Positions 38,814 to 46,265 of a stretch of 57,163 nt of DNA are shown one piece after another; positions within the stretch are counted from its first letter, which is position 1, and each line of letters starts with the position of its first letter. The notes beneath the pieces were generated by a model that saw nothing but the letters and a program-made list of their open reading frames with translations, did no database searches and had not been told where the DNA came from. Position numbers and translations under genes: made by a program. The stretch is from positions 1-57,163 of the forward strand of contig NZ_NMQZ01000025.1 of assembly GCF_002864685.1 (NCBI RefSeq). Direction: 5' to 3'. This DNA comes from Alloalcanivorax mobilis. Lineage in GTDB: Bacteria > Pseudomonadota > Gammaproteobacteria > Pseudomonadales > Alcanivoracaceae.

Positions 38814-39190
38814 ACCGCCGCGGGCAGGGTCCACCTCGCTGGGCGCAATGGTGCTCCGGCCGTCACACCCTTGCCTGGCGTTACTCAGGAGCGTCTTAGA
38901 CCGTACTTTTGTTAAGAAAGGTGAGCAGTGGGCCGTAACTGCTTGACTTCAGGTGTGAAAACGGCCAATTTTTGATCGTGTTCTCATTTTGTTACACACA
39001 GTATGACCTATCATCACGTGTCTTTCGCCCGATGTGGGTTTTGGCAAGCCAGTTTCCTTGCTGCAGAGTCCGGCCGGCGCCGCGAGCCTATCGCGGTGGC
39101 ATTTTGGGCGGCCAAAGGTCCAAAGCAGGGAAAAAATGGCGATTCCAAGTTTGATTTGTACCGATATTTTATTTTGGGGATAAACAGGAA
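38814..39190. other. Intergenic region after ilvA
   Basis: About 377 bases with no gene I can support. TTGACT at 38943 and an AT-rich stretch toward 39170 may belong to promoters for the small gene at 39191. No terminator was found directly after ilvA. Confidence 0.4.
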
Positions 39191-39343
39191 ATGAAGAAAA
39201 AGCCGGACGCTCTGGTCGTTCTTGCGTTTGTATTTGCCCTCGGCGTGCTTGTCAGCACCATCACTCACGGCGGCAACGATGCCGACCTGGAACGCTACGC
39301 CAACACCGCGGGCGTGGCGGTCAATCTGGACGCCAATCGGTAA
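39191..39343 (+). CDS. Small single-pass membrane protein, 50 residues
   Basis: Starts ATG after AACAGGAA. The sequence begins M-K-K-K-P-D-A-L-V-V-L-A-F-V-F-A-L-G-V, a basic start followed by one hydrophobic segment (residues 7–24), then a polar tail ending N-L-D-A-N-R. It could be an uncleaved anchor or a signal peptide. The last 23 bases overlap the 3′ end of the convergent fau gene. Too short for most gene callers; coding evidence is the ribosome site and membrane pattern only. Confidence 0.6.
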   Translation: MKKKPDALVVLAFVFALGVLVSTITHGGNDADLERYANTAGVAVNLDANR

Positions 39344-39905
39344 TCACCTGATCCAGCGGCCGATCCCAGGCGGCATTCGCTAACCGGGGCAGACGCTGGA
39401 ATTCATAAGCGACTCCGATCAACCTGGGGCGCCGGGGACGGCGCTCCAGGTCTTGCAGGGCCCGGTCGTAAAAGCCGCCGCCCATGCCCAGCCGATGGCC
39501 GCGATCATCAAACCCCACCAGCGGCACCAGAATCGCATCCAGCGCCCAGGCCGCGCGGGCTCGCTGCCGCCGTGGCGGCTCGCCAATGCCGAAGCGGTTG
39601 GCGCGCAGCCGCTGCTCCCGCCGCCACAGCCGGAAATGCATCTGGCCCCGCTGCACCCGGTCCAGGGCCGGCAGGTACAGCCGCGCGTTCTGGAAGCGCG
39701 CCTGCGCCATCGCCGGTAGCGGATCCAACTCCCCGTCCCCCGCCAGATACAGCGCCACATGCCGGAAGCGACGCGGCCCCAGCGTGCGCCCCAGATTATC
39801 CGCGAAGCGCCGCGCCGCCCGCCGCCGCTCCCCCGCGGGCACGGCACGGCGCCGCGCGCGAAGGCTTCGCCGCAGGGACCTTCTTGAAAGATCGGAATGG
39901 CTCAT
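39321..39905 (-). CDS. fau: 5-formyltetrahydrofolate cyclo-ligase
   Basis: ATP-dependent enzyme converting 5-formyl-THF to 5,10-methenyl-THF. 194 residues. N-terminal R-R-x-L-R-A-R-R-R, and the C-terminal signature L-V-P-L-V-G-F-D, then G-M-G-G-G-F-Y-D-R. Its place downstream of the 6S RNA gene and zapA on the same strand is the classic ssrS–fau arrangement (ygfA in E. coli); processing of a joint transcript is likely. Very Arg-rich, as in high-GC relatives. Confidence 0.92.
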   Translation of the reverse strand: MSHSDLSRRSLRRSLRARRRAVPAGERRRAARRFADNLGRTLGPRRFRHVALYLAGDGELDPLPAMAQARFQNARLYLPALDRVQRGQMHFRLWRREQRLRANRFGIGEPPRRQRARAAWALDAILVPLVGFDDRGHRLGMGGGFYDRALQDLERRPRRPRLIGVAYEFQRLPRLANAAWDRPLDQVITDWRPD

Positions 39906-39939
39906 GGGGAAACAATCAATGCCAGAGGCCGGGCGCCCC

Positions 39940-40107
39940 TTTCAATTTTCAACTTTCAATTTTTAACTTTTAACGCGTTCTTGATTGGCACGGCATCGTC
40001 GCCGCGTAATCCTGGCTTGCAGCTTGCAGCTTGCAGCTTGCAGCTTGCAGCTTGCCGCTTGCAGCTTGCAGCTTGCAGCTTGCAGCTTGCAGCTTGCAGC
40101 TTGCAGC
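39940..40107. repeat. IHA14: composite array, five TTTCAAC-type plus thirteen TTGCAGC heptamers
   Basis: First array (39940–39974): TTTCAAT, TTTCAAC, TTTCAAT, TTTTAAC, TTTTAAC. Second array (40017–40107): thirteen consecutive 7-mers, twelve exact TTGCAGC and one TTGCCGC (40052–40058). Between them is a short core starting GCGTTC with CACGGCATCGTCGCCGCG. Two different heptamer types on the two sides is unique in this window. The second array ends five bases from the 3′ end of 6S RNA. Confidence 0.9.
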
Positions 40108-40111
40108 TCGA

Positions 40112-40306
40112 ATAAAGCGTGCCCCCCGGTCTGCCGCTGCGGGTGTGGCCCTTGAACCGATAGGTTCAAGGCGGGAGCTGCAGGCTACGCCTTCAGGCTT
40201 TCCGCACAAGGCGGACATGCACACAGGCAAACCAATATAAGCCCCCATTGGGTTAAGCATCGGCTCAGGGACATAACCCGGCTGGCGAACAGCCCAGGGA
40301 ACACTT
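40112..40306 (-). ncRNA. ssrS: 6S RNA
   Basis: Regulatory RNA that mimics an open promoter and binds sigma-70 RNA polymerase. Seen on the minus strand: near the 5′ end CTGTTCGCCAGCC, then TCCCTGAGCCGAT; near the 3′ end CCTTGAACC–GGTTCAAGGG, then CCACACCCGCAGCGGCA. These match the E. coli 6S landmarks in order. Ends pair AAGTG…CACGCTT. Length about 195 nt. It lies between zapA and fau on the same strand, the conserved locus. Exact ends are estimates from the −10 box and the closing stem. Confidence 0.92.
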
Positions 40307-40312
40307 GGCGAC

Positions 40313-40341
40313 AGTATAGCAGGGACAAAGGCCGTGGGTCA
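40313..40341 (-). promoter_or_regulatory. Sigma-70 promoter of 6S RNA
   Basis: Minus strand: TATACT (−10) at 40313–40318 and TGACCC (−35) at 40336–40341 with 17 bases between; transcription would begin about 40306. The −35 element overlaps the zapA stop codon. Confidence 0.7.
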
Positions 40342-40662
40342 GGACTTGACAGGGCGGCCCGGTTCGTGGGCCTGTTCGAAGGTTTGCAGCTCGCTGTCGA
40401 GGCGGTCCAGCAGCGCCTGAACACGGCCGTCGCTGTCGCCGCCGCTGGCCTGTTCGCGGGCCTCGAGCAGCTCATGGCTCATGTTCAGCGCCGCCATGAT
40501 CGCGATGCGCTCCAGGCCAATCACATTGGCCTGCTTCACCTCACGCATCTGGTTGTCCAGATAGCGCGCGGCGCGCAGCAGGTTGTCCTGCTCGCCGGGC
40601 GGGCAAGCGACCCGGTATTCCTTATCCAGCAGATGGATCACCAGCGAGTGGCTGTCGTTCAT
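40339..40662 (-). CDS. zapA: Cell division protein ZapA
   Basis: FtsZ-bundling protein of the Z-ring. 107 residues with the globular N-terminal part V-I-H-L-L-D-K-E-Y-R-V-A-C-P-P-G-E and the A-A-R-Y-L-D-N-Q-M-R-E motif, followed by the long dimerising coiled-coil helix (about residues 45–95). Its start overlaps the stop of the upstream coiled-coil gene (ATGA), so the two are translationally coupled. Upstream of 6S RNA as in other gammaproteobacteria. Confidence 0.93.
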   Translation of the reverse strand: MNDSHSLVIHLLDKEYRVACPPGEQDNLLRAARYLDNQMREVKQANVIGLERIAIMAALNMSHELLEAREQASGGDSDGRVQALLDRLDSELQTFEQAHEPGRPVKS

Positions 40663-40874
40663 GAGTCCTCCTGCTCGAGGGACTGCAGGCGGGTGATGAT
40701 CGCCTCCACGCGGGCCTTGGCGAGATCGTTCTTGCGCACCAGTTGGGCGCGCTCGTCCAGCAGCCGGCTTTCGCGTTCACGAAGCTGGTGGTTGTCCTGC
40801 CGCAGCTGCGTGGCGATTCTCAGCAAGTCGTCCATGCGGGCTTCCAGTTGCCGCAGTTGGTGTTCCATCGTCAT
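40659..40874 (-). CDS. ZapB-like coiled-coil protein (TIGR02449 family)
   Basis: 71 residues, almost entirely one predicted coiled coil: Q-L-R-Q-L-E-A-R-M-D-D-L-L, then LRQDNHQLRERESRLLDERA. Matches the TIGR02449 family found directly upstream of zapA in Pseudomonas-like bacteria and considered a ZapB counterpart. The ATGA overlap with zapA supports joint action at the division site. Confidence 0.88.
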   Translation of the reverse strand: MTMEHQLRQLEARMDDLLRIATQLRQDNHQLRERESRLLDERAQLVRKNDLAKARVEAIITRLQSLEQEDS

Positions 40875-40997
40875 GGCAAATTGGCCGCTGTTCGCCTAAG
40901 GTTAGAGGGTACTGATGATGAACGATCTGATACCGGCTGATGCCGCTAAAACCCACGCTGGCGAATCAACGCAAGCACCGGTGGTTCAGTCGTGACG

Positions 40998-41018
40998 CCG
41001 CCGATTGGCGGCTTTTTG
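40998..41018 (+). terminator. Orphan intrinsic terminator upstream of ygfB
   Basis: Plus-strand stem GCCGCC / GGCGGC with loop GATT and TTTTT tail, 86 bases before the ygfB start and after no recognisable plus-strand gene. It could end a short RNA beginning in the zap–ygfB divergent region or act as an attenuator of the ygfB–pepP–ubiH–ubiI transcript. Confidence 0.65.
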
Positions 41019-41103
41019 TACTATAGGTTCGGCCCGTTGGAGGGTCAACGGAATTCAAGACGCGTAAGCCACTTAGCGCGGCTTTGCAATACATCGCTTA
41101 AGT

Positions 41104-41703
41104 ATGAGGCCCATGGTCAGACTGCCCGATTTCGATCAACTGGCGCGCGCCTTGAGCGCCGCCGGCATTGCCCACTCTCCCAGTGAACTGCACGGTGTGA
41201 TCTGTGGCCTGCTGGCCACCGGCCACGGTGATGAGGACACCACCCTGCTGGGCGTGCTGGCCGCCCACGCGGAACAGCCCGAAGGGTTGCCCACGGCGGT
41301 GGCCGGCGACCTGGTGGATTGCCGCGACAACGCCCGCGAGGGGTTCGCCGGCACTGGCCTGGAGGTGGAGCTGCTGCTGCCCGCCGACGACGAGGACCTG
41401 GGGCTGCGGGTGGCCGCGCTGGGCCAATGGAGCGAGGGGTTCCTGGTCGGCTTCGGCACCGGCGCCGCCGGTATGGCGGACAACCAGCTCTCCCCCGGCG
41501 TGCAAGAGGCGCTCTCCGACCTCGCCGCGATCAGCCAGGTGGACACCCCGGAGCAAGAAGGCGAAGAGGAAGAGCGCCTGTTCGAGCAAGTGCTTGAGCA
41601 CAGCCGCGTGGCCGCCCTGATGATCTACACCGATCTGGTCATGAAACCGGCCAACCCGAACGGCGATGCGTCCACGCCGGACGCCGCCCCCACCCGTCAC
41701 TGA
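41104..41703 (+). CDS. ygfB: UPF0149 family protein YgfB
   Basis: 199 residues of the UPF0149/YecA-YgfB family. N-terminal phrase F-D-Q-L-A-R-A-L, then S-P-S-E-L-H-G-V-I-C-G-L-L; further on W-x-E-G-F-L-V-G-F-G. In Pseudomonas a family member modulates beta-lactamase and alginate-related regulators by protein contact, but the general role is unclear. ATG at 41104 or 41113 are both possible; neither has a strong ribosome site. First gene of ygfB–pepP–ubiH–ubiI, a conserved order. Confidence 0.9.
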   Translation: MRPMVRLPDFDQLARALSAAGIAHSPSELHGVICGLLATGHGDEDTTLLGVLAAHAEQPEGLPTAVAGDLVDCRDNAREGFAGTGLEVELLLPADDEDLGLRVAALGQWSEGFLVGFGTGAAGMADNQLSPGVQEALSDLAAISQVDTPEQEGEEEERLFEQVLEHSRVAALMIYTDLVMKPANPNGDASTPDAAPTRH

Positions 41704-41748
41704 CCGCGCCGCGATCACACTTTGCGTGAACAGGCCCCAGGAGAGTCC

Positions 41749-43071
41749 ATGACCGTCCGTCGCCAGGAATTCCAGCGCCGTCGCCGCGAGCTGATGGCGC
41801 AGATGGAACCCAACAGCATCGCCATTCTGCCGGCCGCCCCGGAGCGCACCCGCAACCGCGACGTGGAGCACCCCTACCGCCAGGACAGTGACTTCTGGTA
41901 TCTGAGCGGCTTCCCCGAACCGGACGCGGTGATGGTGCTGCTGCCCGGCCGCGAGCACGGCGAATACGTGATGTTCTGCCGCGAACGCGACCGCGCCCGG
42001 GAAATCTGGAACGGCTACCGCGCCGGCCCGGAAGGCGCCGTGGAACAGCACGACGCCGACGACGCCTTTCCCATTGGCGACATCGATGAAATCCTGCCCG
42101 GGCTGGTGGAAGGCCGCACCCGGGTCTATTACGACATCGGCCGCGACGCCGGCTTCGACCGCCAGCTGATGGGCTGGGTCAACACCCTCCGTGAGCGGGT
42201 GCGCACCGGCGCCCAGCCGCCCGGCGAATTCGTCGCCCTGTCGCACCTTCTGCACGACATGCGCCTGGTCAAAAGCGCCGCCGAAGTGCAGGTGATGCAA
42301 CAGGCCGCCAGTATTTCCGCCGGCGCCCACGTGCGCGCCATGAAAACGGTGCGCCCGGGCATGTACGAATACCAGCTGGAAGCGGAATACCTGCACGAAT
42401 TCATGCGCCATGGCGCGCGCAGCCCGGCCTACCCGAGCATCGTCGGCGGCGGCGCCAACGGCTGCATCCTGCACTACATCGAAAACAGCGCCAAACTGAA
42501 AGACGGCGATCTGGTGCTGATCGACGCCGGCTGCGAACTGGAGAACTACGCCTCCGACATCACCCGCACCTTCCCGGTGAACGGCACATTCAGCGGTGAG
42601 CAAAAAGCCCTTTACGAGCTGGTGCTGGCCTCGCAATACGCCGCCATCAAGGACACCCACCCGGACAACCACTGGAACGTGCCCCACGAAACCGTGGTGC
42701 GCATTCTCACCGAAGGTTTGCTGGACCTGGGCCTGCTGAAAGGCGAGCTGAATGAGCTGATTGAAACCCTCGCTTACCAGCGCTTCTACATGCACCGCAC
42801 CGGCCATTGGCTGGGCCTGGACGTGCACGACGTGGGCGACTACCGCATCCAGGGCCAATGGCGCCAGCTCGAACCCGGCATGACCCTGACCGTGGAACCG
42901 GGCCTCTACATCGCCCCCGACGACGACACCGTGGACGAACGCTGGCGCGGCATCGGCATCCGCATCGAAGACGACGTGCTGGTCACCAAAGACGGCTGCG
43001 ACGTGCTTACCCACGAAGTGCCCAAGGACATCGATGACATTGAAGCGTTGATGAAGGAAGTTAAAAGTTGA
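41749..43071 (+). CDS. pepP: Xaa-Pro aminopeptidase P
   Basis: Metallo-aminopeptidase removing N-terminal residues that precede proline. The ATG at 41749, with AGGAGAG upstream, gives 440 residues. N-terminal creatinase-like domain with F-W-Y-L-S-G-F-P-E-P; C-terminal pita-bread domain with metal ligands in D-A-G-C, D-I-T-R-T-F-P-V-N-G, G-H-W-L-G-L-D-V-H-D and V-E-P-G-L-Y. The final codons (V-K-S) and the stop codon lie inside IHA15, so the element formed the present 3′ end. Upstream of ubiH as in E. coli. Confidence 0.95.
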   Translation: MTVRRQEFQRRRRELMAQMEPNSIAILPAAPERTRNRDVEHPYRQDSDFWYLSGFPEPDAVMVLLPGREHGEYVMFCRERDRAREIWNGYRAGPEGAVEQHDADDAFPIGDIDEILPGLVEGRTRVYYDIGRDAGFDRQLMGWVNTLRERVRTGAQPPGEFVALSHLLHDMRLVKSAAEVQVMQQAASISAGAHVRAMKTVRPGMYEYQLEAEYLHEFMRHGARSPAYPSIVGGGANGCILHYIENSAKLKDGDLVLIDAGCELENYASDITRTFPVNGTFSGEQKALYELVLASQYAAIKDTHPDNHWNVPHETVVRILTEGLLDLGLLKGELNELIETLAYQRFYMHRTGHWLGLDVHDVGDYRIQGQWRQLEPGMTLTVEPGLYIAPDDDTVDERWRGIGIRIEDDVLVTKDGCDVLTHEVPKDIDDIEALMKEVKS

Positions 43072-43165
43072 AAGTTAAAAGTTAAAACGCGGTTCAGGCC
43101 CGTGCCTTGGAAATCATCGTGCCCGCGCCGATTTCCCTTTCAACTTTTAACTTGTAACTTTCAAC
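43058..43165. repeat. IHA15: AAGTTAA-type inverted heptamer array, 4+4
   Basis: Left arm: AAGTTAA, AAGTTGA, AAGTTAA, AAGTTAA (43058–43085), starting inside pepP. Right arm: TTTCAAC, TTTTAAC, TTGTAAC, TTTCAAC (43138–43165). The core (43086–43137) contains at 43104–43130 a 27-base segment repeated exactly, inverted, in IHA16. It fills the pepP–ubiH junction. Confidence 0.88.
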
Positions 43166-43197
43166 TCATTCTTTCCGGACACGAGATACGAGCCGCC

Positions 43198-44403
43198 ATG
43201 ACATTGCCTTTCGATAACCCTCGCGTTTCCGGCGCGCCGCTAATCATCGGCGGTGGCATGGCGGGGGCGTTGTTGGCGTTGCTGTTGCGCCACCATGGCG
43301 CGCCAGCGGTGACGCTGGTGGAGAGCCATGCGCTGGGCGGCGGCGAGGCGCCGGACACGCCCAGCTTCGACGCCCGCAGCACGGCGTTGTCCGCCGGCTC
43401 GCTGGCGGTGCTGGCGGAGCTGGGCCTGCTGGATACGCTACTGGAGCGCGCCGCCGCCATTGGCACCGTGCACGTGTCCCGGCAGCAGCGCCTGGGCCTG
43501 ACCCGCATCCGCGCCGCCGAGCAAGGCGTGGCGCGCCTGGGCGCGGTGGTCGAGAATCGCTGGTTCGGCCACGTGCTGTTGAGCGCTCTTGGCCGCGACC
43601 CGGCGATCCGGGTGCGCGCCCCGGCCCGGCTGAGCGGCATCACGCGCACCGTGGACGGCTACACCGCCACTCTTGAAAGCGACGCCGGCGCCAGCGAAAC
43701 CCTGCACACGCCGCTGCTGATCGCCGCCGACGGCGCCCACTCGCAAACCCGCGAATGGCTGGGCATCGGCGCCCGCCATCGCGATCTGGGCCACGACGCG
43801 GTGATCGCCAACCTGGCCCTGGCCACGCCGCATCAGGGCATTGCCTACGAGCGCTTTCTTGACGATGGCCCGCTGGCCCTGCTGCCGCTGCCGGATCAGC
43901 GCTTCGCCCTGGTCTGGACCGGCCCCCGCGAGCAGGCGGACGCCTGGATGGCGATGGACGAGGGCGCCTTTCTCGCCGCCCTGCGCCAGCGCGTCGGCGC
44001 CGGTGTGCCGGCGCTGACCCGGGTCGGCGAGCGCCAGCGTTACCCGCTGGTGCTCACCGAGGCTTGCGCCCAGGCGGTGCCGTTCGCCGCCGTGGTCGGC
44101 AACGCCGCCCACACCCTGCACCCGGTGGCCGGCCAGGGCTTCAACCTGACCGTGCGCGACCTCGCCCTGCTCGCCGAACGGGTCGGCGGCCAGCCCGACC
44201 CCGGCCGGCTCAGCCGCCTGCAACACTGGACCGCCGAGCGCCAACGGGACCAGGCGCTGATCCACCGCGCCTCGCACTGGCTGCCCGAATGGTTCCGCGT
44301 GCGCCAACCCCTGTTCGCCCACAGCCGCCAGCTCGGCCTGCTCGCCCTCGACCTCGCCCCCTCCCTGCGCAAAGGCTTCGCCCGCCGAGCGATGGGGTTA
44401 TGA
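43198..44403 (+). CDS. ubiH: 2-octaprenyl-6-methoxyphenyl hydroxylase
   Basis: FAD monooxygenase of aerobic ubiquinone synthesis. 401 residues from ATG 43198. FAD-binding G-G-G-M-A-G-A near the N-terminus, second motif I-A-A-D-G-A-H-S, and the third, V-V-G-N-A-A-H-T-L-H-P-V-A-G-Q-G-F-N-L, are all present; the last is typical of UbiH/UbiF/UbiI. The assignment as UbiH rests on order (pepP–ubiH–ubiI). A member with another ring position specificity would look similar. Confidence 0.88.
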   Translation: MTLPFDNPRVSGAPLIIGGGMAGALLALLLRHHGAPAVTLVESHALGGGEAPDTPSFDARSTALSAGSLAVLAELGLLDTLLERAAAIGTVHVSRQQRLGLTRIRAAEQGVARLGAVVENRWFGHVLLSALGRDPAIRVRAPARLSGITRTVDGYTATLESDAGASETLHTPLLIAADGAHSQTREWLGIGARHRDLGHDAVIANLALATPHQGIAYERFLDDGPLALLPLPDQRFALVWTGPREQADAWMAMDEGAFLAALRQRVGAGVPALTRVGERQRYPLVLTEACAQAVPFAAVVGNAAHTLHPVAGQGFNLTVRDLALLAERVGGQPDPGRLSRLQHWTAERQRDQALIHRASHWLPEWFRVRQPLFAHSRQLGLLALDLAPSLRKGFARRAMGL

Positions 44404-44409
44404 AAGTGT

Positions 44410-44517
44410 CAGTTGAAAGTTACAAGTTAAAAGTTAAAAGGAAAACCGGCGCGGGCACGATGATTTCCAAGGCGCGGGTGTTGCCCGCGTTTCAACTTTT
44501 AACTTTGAACTTTCAAC
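44410..44517. repeat. IHA16: AAGTTAA-type inverted heptamer array, 4+4
   Basis: Left arm: CAGTTGA, AAGTTAC, AAGTTAA, AAGTTAA (44410–44437), six bases after the ubiH stop. Right arm: TTTCAAC, TTTTAAC, TTTGAAC, TTTCAAC (44490–44517). The core lies in the opposite orientation to IHA15 and IHA6: 44447–44473 is the exact reverse complement of 43104–43130. It fills the ubiH–ubiI junction. Confidence 0.88.
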
Positions 44518-44569
44518 TCCGCCCTTCGCTGACCGAGCACACCATTCCTTCCGCACAGGCGCACACGCC

Positions 44570-45838
44570 ATGAAAGAACCCTCCCACACCGACATCCTCA
44601 TCATCGGCGGCGGTATGGCCGGGGGGTTGATGGCGTTGTTGCTGGCGGAGCAGGGCATCGCGGTGCGGGTGTTGGATGGCGCGCCGATGCCGGTGTGTCC
44701 GGCCGGGGCGCCGGCGTTGCGGGTGTCCACGTTGAGCGAAGCGAGCCATTGGTTGTTGCGCCACGCCGGCGCCTGGGCGCATCTGGACGCGGCCCGGGTG
44801 CAGGCCTACCGGCACATGCGGGTGTGGGATCAGGACGGCACCGGCGAGGTGGCGTTCGACGCCGCCGAGTTGGGCGCGCCGGCGCTGGGCTGGCTGCTTG
44901 AGAACGACAACCTGACCGCGGCGCTGTACCGGGCCGCCGCCGCGCACGCCCATCTGGACTGGCGCTGTGACGTGGCCGTCACTGGCGTGCGCCGCGCCGG
45001 CCAGGGTTGGCAAGTGCTTACAGACAGTGAGGTATTGAGCGCTGATCTGGTGATTGGCGCGGACGGCGCCCGCTCGCTGGTGCGCGAGGCGGCCGGCATC
45101 CCCGCCGCCCCCCGCGACAGCGGCCACCACGCGCTGGTCGCCACCGTCGAAACCGACCGCCCCCACGGCGCCTGCGCCCGCCAGGTGTTCATGGAATCCG
45201 GCCCGCTGGCGTTGCTGCCGCTGTTTTCACCGCCGGATGGCGGCCAGGGGCACCGGTGCTCCATCGTCTGGTCCGCCTGGCCGCAGCGCATTGAAGAGCT
45301 GATGGCCCTGGACGACGCCGCCTTCGGCGCCGCGCTCACCCAGGCCACCGGCGAGGCCCTGGGCGCGGCCCGGCTGGTCAGCCGCCGCGCGGTGTTCGCG
45401 ATTCAGGAGCGCCATGCCAGCAGCTACATTGGCCCCGGGCTGGCGCTGATTGGCGACGCCGCCCATGTGATCCATCCGCTGGCCGGGCAGGGCATCAACC
45501 TGGGGTTGCTGGACTCCGGCGTGCTGGCCGAAGAGCTGGTTCGCGCGCGCGCCGCCGGCTTGCCGCTGGCGCACCCTGGCGTACTGGCCCGCTACCAACG
45601 CCGCCGCCGCGCCGACAATCTGGTGATGCAAGGCGCCATGCGAGGCTTCAAGACGCTGTTCGAACGCCGTGAATTGCCAGTGCGCTGGTTGCGCAACAGC
45701 GGTCTGGATCTGGTCAATCGCCTGCCGCCGGCGCGCCACGCCTTTATGGTCCGGGCGCTGGGCCGTGCCGGTGATCTGCCGCTGCTCGCCGGCCCGTTGC
45801 CGTTGAGCAATGAGACGGTTGATCGTGGCGGAGAGTGA
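44570..45838 (+). CDS. ubiI: Ubiquinone-synthesis FAD hydroxylase, UbiI/VisC type
   Basis: 422-residue FAD monooxygenase paralogous to ubiH. FAD motif I-I-G-G-G-M-A-G-G, second motif I-G-A-D-G-A-R-S, third motif L-I-G-D-A-A-H-V-I-H-P-L-A-G-Q-G-I-N-L-G, then a C-terminal segment R-R-A-D-N-L-V-M-Q-G-A-M typical of the VisC/UbiI branch. It likely performs the C5 hydroxylation. End of the ygfB–pepP–ubiH–ubiI group. Confidence 0.9.
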   Translation: MKEPSHTDILIIGGGMAGGLMALLLAEQGIAVRVLDGAPMPVCPAGAPALRVSTLSEASHWLLRHAGAWAHLDAARVQAYRHMRVWDQDGTGEVAFDAAELGAPALGWLLENDNLTAALYRAAAAHAHLDWRCDVAVTGVRRAGQGWQVLTDSEVLSADLVIGADGARSLVREAAGIPAAPRDSGHHALVATVETDRPHGACARQVFMESGPLALLPLFSPPDGGQGHRCSIVWSAWPQRIEELMALDDAAFGAALTQATGEALGAARLVSRRAVFAIQERHASSYIGPGLALIGDAAHVIHPLAGQGINLGLLDSGVLAEELVRARAAGLPLAHPGVLARYQRRRRADNLVMQGAMRGFKTLFERRELPVRWLRNSGLDLVNRLPPARHAFMVRALGRAGDLPLLAGPLPLSNETVDRGGE

Positions 45839-46265
45839 GTCGCAAAAATAGAAAAGCTGTCCCCTTTTATAAATCTTGACAACGCGCCCCTTCATCCATT
45901 TTCGATTTTTTTACATTCCCTTCGCCCAAAATAACCTGTCGTAAAATCACAATCGCCTGTTCGGGCCAGAAAATTGACCATGGCGCCGTAGCCCTTTGTT
46001 TCCGGGGCCTATGGCCGTTCTGGTACCTCCGCCCCGTATTCATCCGTGCCCATCTTGTACTTAATTATTAGCGTATTAATACGACGTCAGTAAAAGGGTT
46101 TGAATAGCAGAAGCAGTTAACAAAAGTGCACGGAATGTAGCATTGGCCGCTGTTTTGTTCTTATTCTGTTGAACATACTAAGAATTGCACTTGGGTACGA
46201 CAGTGCCAGATTCAATAACAAACCCAACCCGTCCCCCTGACGGAAAAAACGCGGAGTAGTCCCCC
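45839..46265. other. Intergenic region before the second FadL-like gene
   Basis: About 427 bases, clearly AT-richer than its neighbours. No gene, heptamer array or intrinsic terminator is seen. It includes a dyad-like TTAATTATTAGCGTATTAAT around 46062–46081. The promoter of the downstream porin–lipoprotein pair must lie here, possibly near CATACT at 46172. Confidence 0.45.

Noticed and set aside
39940-40107. The long repeat array as a CRISPR locus
   Set aside because: The unit is 7 bp with no spacers, and no cas gene is near. It is a pure tandem array.
39963-40260. Frames encoding repeated CKLQAAS peptides on both strands
   Set aside because: They are the TTGCAGC array read through and overlap 6S RNA; no start signals.
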